A stretch of DNA of 64,000 nucleotides from Deltaproteobacteria bacterium (lineage in GTDB: Bacteria; Desulfobacterota; Binatia; Binatales; Binataceae), in the NCBI GenBank assembly GCA_021780225.1, contig JAJXZF010000039.1, forward strand, positions 1 to 64,000. The letters are read 5' to 3'. This document shows positions 57,350 through 64,000 of the stretch, piece after piece (the first letter of the stretch is position 1; the number at the start of each line of letters is the position of its first letter). The translations under genes and the position numbers were made by a program. The notes below the pieces were generated by a model that saw only the letters and a list, made by a program, of their open reading frames with translations, did no database searches and was not told the DNA's origin.

Positions 57350-59218
57350 TTATGCGGGCGCCGCGGCGAAGCCGTCGCCGTCGCCGCGCAGAATCGCATC
57401 GAAGCGCAACCCGCCGAGGTAATGACGGCGCGCCTCGTCGTCGGTGATCGCGGCGCGGCGCACGTCGCGCCGGCGAATCTGCCAGACTCCGCCGACCATC
57501 GGATGCCGCCCCTGGCGATAGCTGAAAAAGTAATAGACGAACTGCCGCACGGTGGCGCGGCGCGCTTCGGCCTCGAGTCCACGTCCGCCGGCCACGGTGA
57601 AAATCGTATGGAGCAGGCGGCCCAGCGAATAGAAGCCGCTGAACGCGTCGCGATAGGCCTGATACCACGCGGCGCGATCGAGCTTGTCGTGCTTGAGCGT
57701 CACGTGCTGCGAATCCAGATTGTTAAAGTCCCAATCCGCGATCTGCCCTTCCTTGGCGTAGCGCACCTGATCCTCGGTGCCGGGCAGCGGCGTCATGATG
57801 AAGAACGAAACGATGTCGAAGCCGATTTTGCGCAACGTCCGCGCCGCGATTCGCCCGCAATCGGGACCGTCGAACGGAAATCCAAGCATGTAGCCGGCGT
57901 GCACGGACACGCCCACGCGATGCCAGTTGTTGACGACGCGGCGGTACTTGTCGAGCACGTGCTGGCGCACTTCGTCGATCTTGTGGCGATGCTGCCGCTC
58001 GTCAGTGTTCTGATACTTGGTCGCGAAATTCAGATTGTCGGGATTGAGCGACTCGATGCCGACGAACGCCTGATAGCATCCCGCCTTCGCCGCCAGTTCG
58101 GTGAAGCGCCGGCTGCGGCGATGCTTGGCGGATTCGGTCTCGCCCTCGGCCAGGTTGGCGTAGCATGAGGCGTCCACGTCAACCTGCATCATGAAGTTGA
58201 ACTGCGGATATTCCTTCTTGATTTCGCAGAGGCCGGTCAGAATTTCTTCCCAGCGTGGGCTGCGGAAAAAATCGTCGTCCACCAGGAACAGCGACGTTAC
58301 GCCGTGATTGCGCGCCGCGTCGCGCACCCACGTGACCACGGCGTTCGGCTCGCGCGAGCGCATCGTCCGCCCCATCACGTTCTTCACGCTGCAATACGAG
58401 CAGGTGAACGGACATCCGCGCGAGGTGTCGATCGTCGTCATGGCCGGATCGAAGAACCGCGTCAGATAGCGATCGTCAACCACGGGAAGCTGCGCTTCGG
58501 TGATGACCGGAACGATGATGTCGTCGCGGCCGGTCTTGGCGCGGATTCCGTCGGTCACCGCGTAATGCGGTTTAAGCTCGCCGCGCAGATAGTCTTCGAC
58601 AATTCCGCCCCAGAGATTTTCGGCCTCGCCCGAAATCGTGGTGATGCCGCACGAATTCAGAAAATCGCGCGAATCCGGATAGCCGCTGACGTGGAAACCG
58701 CCCATCATCGTGGTCACGCCCTGCGCGATGAACTGGAGCGCGAGGTCGCGGCCGCGCGGATACTGGTTCGATTGCACGCCGGCGATTCCGGCCAGCAGCT
58801 CGACCCCGTCTTCCTGCGCCTTTTCCCTGATCGCCTTGACCGTGTCGGGACTGACCACGCCGTCGCAGACTTCGTCCCAAATCACGGTGTCAAGGTAAAC
58901 GTTGCGCTCGGCGGAGTGGCGCCGGTTGTAGCCTTCGTTGAGCGCTTTAAGAACGGTCAAAGTGTTGTTGGGCTGAACTCCGTAGCGATAGACTTGAACG
59001 TAGCCTTCCTCGTCATAGCGCGACGGTTTGATGAAATAGACGCGGATCGTGCGGAACGGTTCCGGCTTGAGCGAGCCGTCCCGCTCCGCTCCCGGACGCG
59101 CGTCCAGCCGCGCCAGCGCCGCCGGACGGTCGGTCCCATAGCGTTCGCGGCCCAGCAGCAGGTATAGAACAATGCCGGCAAACACCAGGAAGCCGGCCAG
59201 ACAGAGCAGAAAGACCAT
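57350..59218 (-). CDS. B12-binding-domain radical SAM protein with N-terminal membrane anchor
   Basis: MVFLLCLAGFLVFAGIVLYLLLG anchor; VTTMMGGFHVSGYPDSRDFL B12-domain-like region; TIDTSRGCPFTCSYCSVKNVMGRTMRSR (CxxxCxxC). Confidence 0.85.
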   Translation of the reverse strand: MVFLLCLAGFLVFAGIVLYLLLGRERYGTDRPAALARLDARPGAERDGSLKPEPFRTIRVYFIKPSRYDEEGYVQVYRYGVQPNNTLTVLKALNEGYNRRHSAERNVYLDTVIWDEVCDGVVSPDTVKAIREKAQEDGVELLAGIAGVQSNQYPRGRDLALQFIAQGVTTMMGGFHVSGYPDSRDFLNSCGITTISGEAENLWGGIVEDYLRGELKPHYAVTDGIRAKTGRDDIIVPVITEAQLPVVDDRYLTRFFDPAMTTIDTSRGCPFTCSYCSVKNVMGRTMRSREPNAVVTWVRDAARNHGVTSLFLVDDDFFRSPRWEEILTGLCEIKKEYPQFNFMMQVDVDASCYANLAEGETESAKHRRSRRFTELAAKAGCYQAFVGIESLNPDNLNFATKYQNTDERQHRHKIDEVRQHVLDKYRRVVNNWHRVGVSVHAGYMLGFPFDGPDCGRIAARTLRKIGFDIVSFFIMTPLPGTEDQVRYAKEGQIADWDFNNLDSQHVTLKHDKLDRAAWYQAYRDAFSGFYSLGRLLHTIFTVAGGRGLEAEARRATVRQFVYYFFSYRQGRHPMVGGVWQIRRRDVRRAAITDDEARRHYLGGLRFDAILRGDGDGFAAAPA

Positions 59219-59388
59219 CTCTTTTTCCTCTACCGCACCATCAGTAATGGCCCGGCCCAGTCATTCTAACCGAACGGTCAGAGTAAACAAAGCCAGACTC
59301 CCGAAGTCAAGAATAACGCCCCGGCCATGCGCCGACAAAATCTCCGAAAATTCGCTTTTTATGAATAAATTCAAACGCTGGTAACGGT

Positions 59389-61764
59389 TTATCGGTACAT
59401 CTCGACCATCTGAATCAGGCCCAGGTCGCGATAACGCTCGATCAGGTAGCCTTTGATCTCCTGAACCGAGCCCATCTGCAAAACGTCGCGCGCCAGATGC
59501 CGCGCGGTCTGATAGCTGGATTCCCGCACCAGCTTGCGCACCACCGGAATAAACAGCGGGCTGAGGCTCAACTCGTCCAGCCCCATCCCGAGCAACAGCA
59601 GGGTCGCGATCGGGTCGCTCGCCATCTCGCCGCAGATACAAACCTCTTTGCCCGCGCCGCGCGCGACGTTGACGACCTCGGCGATCGCGGAAAGCACGGC
59701 GGGATGAAGCGGCTCATAGAGATGAGCGACCTTGGGATTGTTCCGGTCCGCCGCCAGCAAATACTGTATCAGGTCGTTGGTGCCGATCGAGAAGAAATCG
59801 ACCTCGCGAATCAGCCGCGGCGCCAGCCATACCGCCGACGGCACTTCGACCATGATGCCGACTTCGATATCGGGATTGTGCTCAAGGCCCTCTTTGTAAA
59901 GCTCGGCCTGCGCTTCCGCGAGCAATTCGCGCGCGCGGCGCAGCTCTTCGAGGCTCGAAATCATCGGGAACAGGATGCGCACGCGATTATGCGCGGCCGC
60001 CCGCAGAATCGCGCGCAACTGAACCTTGAAGATGCCCGACATCTCGAGCGAAATCCGAATCGAGCGCCATCCGAGGAACGGATTGTCCTCGCGCGGGACG
60101 CGCAGGTACGGCGGATATTTGTCCGCGCCGATATCGAGCGTGCGAATCGTGACCGGCCGATCGCCGACCGCCTCCAGCAGACGCGTATAAAAGCCGAGCT
60201 GCTGGTTTTCGTCGGGAAAATCCTCGTAGGTCAGGAACGAAAACTCGGAGCGCAGCAGGCCGATTCCTTCCGCGCCGTAGCGCCGCGCGAGCTGCACGTC
60301 GGCAAGCAGGGCGATATTGGCGAGCAGTTGCACGCGATGGCCGTCGCGGGTCGTGGTCGGCTCGTCGGGGCCGATCATCAGCTCTTTGCGAAAAGCCTCG
60401 TAGCGCTTGATCATCGACTGGTATTCGCGCTCGACATCGCTCGACGGATTGACGTAAACCACGCCCGAATTGCCGTCGATCACGACCGCGTCGCCCTCGA
60501 CCACCGATTCCATCAGATGCTCGACGCCGACCACCGTCGGAATTTCAAACGCGCGCGCCAGAATCGCCGCGTGCGAGGTCGCGCCGCCCGATTGCAGCGC
60601 GATTCCCGCCAGCTTGTCGTGCGAAACCAGCGTGAGCTGCGAGAGCGTCAGCTCCTCGGCCACGATAATCGTCGGCCGGCTGAAGGCGCCCTTGCCGCCG
60701 TCCTGCTTCAGATGGCGCAACACGCGATGGCCGACGTCGCGAAAATCGGTCGCGCGCTCGCGCAGATAACCGTCCGCCAGCGCCAGCATCTGCGCGCTCA
60801 ATTCGTCGATCACCCGGAACAAGGCGCTCTCCGCCGCAAAGCCCGCCGCGATCGAATCCTGAATCCGGTGAATGAATTCTTCGTCCTCGAGAATCAGCCG
60901 ATGCGCGTCGAAAATCTTGAGGTCCGCCTCCGGCATCATCGGCGCCATCCGCGAGCGCAGCGCCGCCAGTTCGCCGCGCGATCGCACCAGCCCCTCTTCG
61001 AGCCGGCGCGTTTCGAGCTTCGCGTCGCGGCCGCGCAAATTCCGGTCGATCGAACTCAGATAGGCGCCCACGACGTGCGCCGCCCCGCGCGCGAAGCCGG
61101 GCGCGGCGGGCAATCCGACCAGGCGCGGACGGCGGACCTTGATCGGCTGCGCGACTCGGGTGCGGCCGCCGACTTTCTCGTAACCCTTGAGCTGGCGGTT
61201 CGCCTCGATCATCCGGCGGCGGTATTCATCCCGCTCTTTTTCCTTGGTCGCCAGCGTCTCGCGCAACTGGAAGTGCGACAGAATCTGCGCCACCTGGTTC
61301 GCCGCCATCTTGAGCAGGCGCACTTCATCCTTGGCGAAACGGCGGCGCCGGAGCGTCTGCACCACGATTACGCCGATCGGCCGCTGTTTTCCCTCCTGCA
61401 CCGGCACGCCCAGAAACGTGTGGTAGCGCTCCTCGCCAGTCTCGGGAAAATATTTGTAGCGCTGATGGCTCATCGCGTCCGCGACCATCACCGGCCCGTT
61501 CGATTCGATCGCCAGGCCGACCAACCCCTCGTTGATCTTCATCGACACGCGGCCGACCGAATCGCGATCGAGACCCACGGTGGCGCGCAACACCAGCCGC
61601 TCATGCTGCGCGTCGAACAGATAGAGCGAACAGACCTCGACCTCCATCGATTCGGCGATCGTCTGCACCACCCGATCGAGGACTTCGCGCAAATCTTCGG
61701 GCGGTTCGCTGCCGATCGCGGAGATGCTCTCGATCAGGGCGAAACGGTCGCGGTTGGCTGCCAT
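59389..61764 (-). CDS. ptsP: GAF-domain phosphoenolpyruvate-protein phosphotransferase (EI-Ntr)
   Basis: N-terminal GAF domain (VEVCSLYLFDAQHERLVLRATVGL), then GGATSHAAILARAFEIPTVVG, LLRSEFSFL, TLDIGADKYPPYL, VEVPSAVWLAPRLIREVDFFSIGTNDLIQYLLAADRNN, EVCICGEMASDP. Confidence 0.96.
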   Translation of the reverse strand: MAANRDRFALIESISAIGSEPPEDLREVLDRVVQTIAESMEVEVCSLYLFDAQHERLVLRATVGLDRDSVGRVSMKINEGLVGLAIESNGPVMVADAMSHQRYKYFPETGEERYHTFLGVPVQEGKQRPIGVIVVQTLRRRRFAKDEVRLLKMAANQVAQILSHFQLRETLATKEKERDEYRRRMIEANRQLKGYEKVGGRTRVAQPIKVRRPRLVGLPAAPGFARGAAHVVGAYLSSIDRNLRGRDAKLETRRLEEGLVRSRGELAALRSRMAPMMPEADLKIFDAHRLILEDEEFIHRIQDSIAAGFAAESALFRVIDELSAQMLALADGYLRERATDFRDVGHRVLRHLKQDGGKGAFSRPTIIVAEELTLSQLTLVSHDKLAGIALQSGGATSHAAILARAFEIPTVVGVEHLMESVVEGDAVVIDGNSGVVYVNPSSDVEREYQSMIKRYEAFRKELMIGPDEPTTTRDGHRVQLLANIALLADVQLARRYGAEGIGLLRSEFSFLTYEDFPDENQQLGFYTRLLEAVGDRPVTIRTLDIGADKYPPYLRVPREDNPFLGWRSIRISLEMSGIFKVQLRAILRAAAHNRVRILFPMISSLEELRRARELLAEAQAELYKEGLEHNPDIEVGIMVEVPSAVWLAPRLIREVDFFSIGTNDLIQYLLAADRNNPKVAHLYEPLHPAVLSAIAEVVNVARGAGKEVCICGEMASDPIATLLLLGMGLDELSLSPLFIPVVRKLVRESSYQTARHLARDVLQMGSVQEIKGYLIERYRDLGLIQMVEMYR

Positions 61765-61941
61765 AACTTTAGATTGGGAAAGCGTAAAAATTTTATCTCA
61801 CGCCTTCCGCCGCAAACAACCGTTGGGAGAAATATCGTTCGCGTTAATGGAAAAATTCGCGCCGCCGCCGGTTCGTCACGGCCGGCTTTGAGCGATTGGA
61901 AGCAAACGGACGTTTGGCGATTTGCGGCGCGCGAAAGCGTC

Positions 61942-62664
61942 TCAGGCCGGAAGCTCGAACGGCGCGACGCCGCCGGTCAACAGCCCCCGTCCGGCCCGCG
62001 TCCGCCGCGCCTTGATCAAATCGATCAGGTCGCGCTCGCTTTTGATCGGCTCGTCGAGCAGCGTCGTCACGCAGCCGACGGAATTTTTCGAATGCGAATC
62101 CGAACCCGCGACCTCGGCCAGCCCCAGATGGCGCGCGACGCGCAGCGCGAACAGGTTTTCCTCTTCCGAGCAGGCGCCGTTGAGCGTTTCGACCGCGTCG
62201 CACACTTCGAAAATCTCCAGCTTGGCGGCGGTTTCAGGGCGCGACGGATCGATCGCCTGATGGTCGGGATTGATGAACGAAAAGCGCGGATCGAGCTTGT
62301 AACGGAACGGATGGTTCGCGATCATCACGCCGCCCAGATGGTCCACCACCTTGCGCAACTCGCGCAATTTGTAGATGCCGCCGACGTATTCGCTCAGGCC
62401 GAACACGCCGATATGGCCCATTTCGGTCGTCACTTCCATCCCGCGCAGAAAGACCACGCCCGACTCCGCCGCGGGAGCCTCGATTTCCTTGAGGCTCCAG
62501 GCGTTGTCGTGCTCCGTGATGCATACCGCGCTGATGCCGATAGCGCGTGCGCGCACGATCAGATCGGCAGGCGCAAGATTCGAGTCGGCGCTGCCGCGCG
62601 TGGTATGCAAATGGAGGTCGATCGTGAAATAGCGGCCGACCGCGCCGCCGCCCGAATCCGCCAC
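61942..62664 (-). CDS. PHP-domain metal-dependent phosphoesterase
   Basis: YFTIDLHLHTTRGSADSNLAPADLIVRARAIGISAVCITEHDNAW ... AGSDSHSKNSVG. Confidence 0.93.
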   Translation of the reverse strand: MADSGGGAVGRYFTIDLHLHTTRGSADSNLAPADLIVRARAIGISAVCITEHDNAWSLKEIEAPAAESGVVFLRGMEVTTEMGHIGVFGLSEYVGGIYKLRELRKVVDHLGGVMIANHPFRYKLDPRFSFINPDHQAIDPSRPETAAKLEIFEVCDAVETLNGACSEEENLFALRVARHLGLAEVAGSDSHSKNSVGCVTTLLDEPIKSERDLIDLIKARRTRAGRGLLTGGVAPFELPA

Positions 62665-62672
62665 GCTCGCGC

Positions 62673-63284
62673 CTACTTCGGCAACTTGTCGGTGATCGTG
62701 ACCTTCTTCATATGGTCGCCGACCCGGATTTTATCGACTACATCCATGCCTTCGACCACGCCGCCGAAAATCGTGTACTGGCCGTTAAGAAACGGCGCCG
62801 GAGCGAGACAGATGTAAAACTGGCTGCCGCTGGAACGGCGATCGGGATTGACGTTGTCGCCCAATCGCGCCGTCGCGACCGAACCGCGCAGATGCTTTTC
62901 GGTCGGGCTGATTTCGGCCGGAATATCATAGCCGGGACCGCCCGTGCCGTTGCCCTTCGGATCGCCGCCCTGCACCACGAAGCCGGGTTCCACGCGATGG
63001 AACGTCAGGCCGTTGTAAAAGCCGTCTTTGGCGAGTTTTTCAAAGTTGGCGACGGTCTTGGGCGCCACCGCCGGATAGAGTTCGATTACGATTACGCCGC
63101 GGTCGGTATCGATCACCGCGTATTGGCCGGTATTGCGTACAGGTAGTCCGTCCATTTTGTTCGCCGCCTTCGCGCCGCATGCCGCGACGCCGGATATCAG
63201 GAGCGCCGCAGTCGCCGCGCAGACAAGGCTAGTCAGCCGATGGTTGAATCCAATCTTTGATGGCACGAAATTGTCCTCATTCAA
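62673..63284 (-). CDS. Cyclophilin-type peptidyl-prolyl isomerase (probable lipoprotein)
   Basis: GVIVIELYPAVAPKTVANFEKLAKDGFYNGLTFHRVEPGFVVQGGDPKGNGTGGPGY ... GSQFYICLAPAPFLNGQYTIFGGVVEGMDVVDKI; N-terminal hydrophobic stretch ending GVAAC. Confidence 0.95.
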   Translation of the reverse strand: MNEDNFVPSKIGFNHRLTSLVCAATAALLISGVAACGAKAANKMDGLPVRNTGQYAVIDTDRGVIVIELYPAVAPKTVANFEKLAKDGFYNGLTFHRVEPGFVVQGGDPKGNGTGGPGYDIPAEISPTEKHLRGSVATARLGDNVNPDRRSSGSQFYICLAPAPFLNGQYTIFGGVVEGMDVVDKIRVGDHMKKVTITDKLPK

Positions 63285-63439
63285 CTATTCGAGCGCGCCC
63301 TGCCGCGCAAGCGGCGTCCGCCGACGGCCGCCAACTCATGTCCGCCCGACGCCGGAGACCGCGAACCGCCGAATCACGCGGCGCGGCGAGACCAGCGCCG
63401 CCAGCCGTCAAAGGGCGCCATGCGGCGTCCCGAGAGCGC

Positions 63440-64000
63440 TCAATGCTTAAGGAACTCGCGCACCATCTTGGCCAGCGCGGCCGGTTGCTCGAGCGGCGTC
63501 ATGTGCGCGGCCTTGTCGATCAACTCAACGCGCGCGTTGGGAATCAATTTTTTGAATTCTTCGGCATAGACGGGCTGAGTCAGGCCGTCCTGCTTGCCCC
63601 ATACGATCAACGTCGGCGCGCTGATCCGATGAATCCGCTTGCGCAATCCTTTCTCGGGCAGCGGCCAGGTGAACTTGCCGGCACATCCCAGCGCCCAGGT
63701 GACGCGGATAATCGACTCGGGATCTTCAAGATTCATAAAGATGTGCTTGCGCGCCGGATTGTGCGAGTCGGCGAAGAGCAGCTTTTCGAGTTGCGCTTCC
63801 GGCATCACCATGTAATTCGCGATCGGCGCGTCGTCCCGCCACAGGCCGAGCGAATTCACCAGCACCAGGCGCGAGACGCGGCGCGGATTGTTGGCCGTCA
63901 GCTCCGCGGCGACCATCCCGCCGAACGAATGGCCCATCACGGCGGGCGCTTCGAGGCCGAGTTGGTCGAACATCTCGTAGTAATAGAGCACCAGGTCCCA
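63440..64000 (-). CDS. Alpha/beta-hydrolase, N-terminus beyond window end
   Basis: VMGHSFGGMVAAELTANNPRRVSRLVLVNSLGLW, APTLIVWGKQDGLTQPVYAEEF, DKAAHMTPLEQPAALAKMVREFL. Confidence 0.92.
   Translation of the reverse strand, partial: WDLVLYYYEMFDQLGLEAPAVMGHSFGGMVAAELTANNPRRVSRLVLVNSLGLWRDDAPIANYMVMPEAQLEKLLFADSHNPARKHIFMNLEDPESIIRVTWALGCAGKFTWPLPEKGLRKRIHRISAPTLIVWGKQDGLTQPVYAEEFKKLIPNARVELIDKAAHMTPLEQPAALAKMVREFLKH

Noticed and set aside
59497-62817. 1106-aa ORF antisense to ptsP and the PHP gene
   Set aside because: Long only because of GC-rich codon bias on the opposite strand; sense genes have strong family motifs.

Overview
This is a GC-rich bacterial chromosomal window, mostly housekeeping genes with dense coding on both strands. 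The main blocks are: a tetrapyrrole operon (ccsA/hemX-like, hemA, hemC, fused cobA-hemD, hemB); lon; glgA-rnhA; an SPFH/NfeD pair; a DrrAB-like ABC exporter with an HlyD partner; trxB; moaC; RNase E/G; mpl; a CsoR-CopA copper module; aroF; an AddB-AddA recombination nuclease pair; CIRCE-controlled groES-groEL; two tandem DUF507 genes; a B12-binding radical SAM protein; ptsP; a PHP protein; and a cyclophilin. I found no CRISPR array, rRNA or tRNA, and no clear transposase or integrase. The region most worth follow-up is 29.6-34.9 kb (- strand). It is an accessory catabolic cluster (SDR, cytochrome P450, DUF35 OB-fold protein, SCP-x-like thiolase, amidohydrolase). Reading across a frame break, the P450 appears to be the C-terminal part of a Rieske [2Fe-2S]-P450 fusion. 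The cluster carries three apparent frameshifts, two in the fusion and one in the amidohydrolase. A second anomaly is a visibly AT-richer single gene at 26.06-27.55 kb encoding a P-loop ATPase resembling the Sll1717 family, set between typical high-GC neighbours. Other points include Fe-S-type Cys patterns in both AddA and AddB, an RNase E/G with a charge-polarised insertion in the S1 region, an RNase HI with a C-terminal zinc-ribbon-like tail, and intergenic palindromic repeats at two loci. All family calls come from reading motifs; no searches were run. Taxonomy is uncertain.
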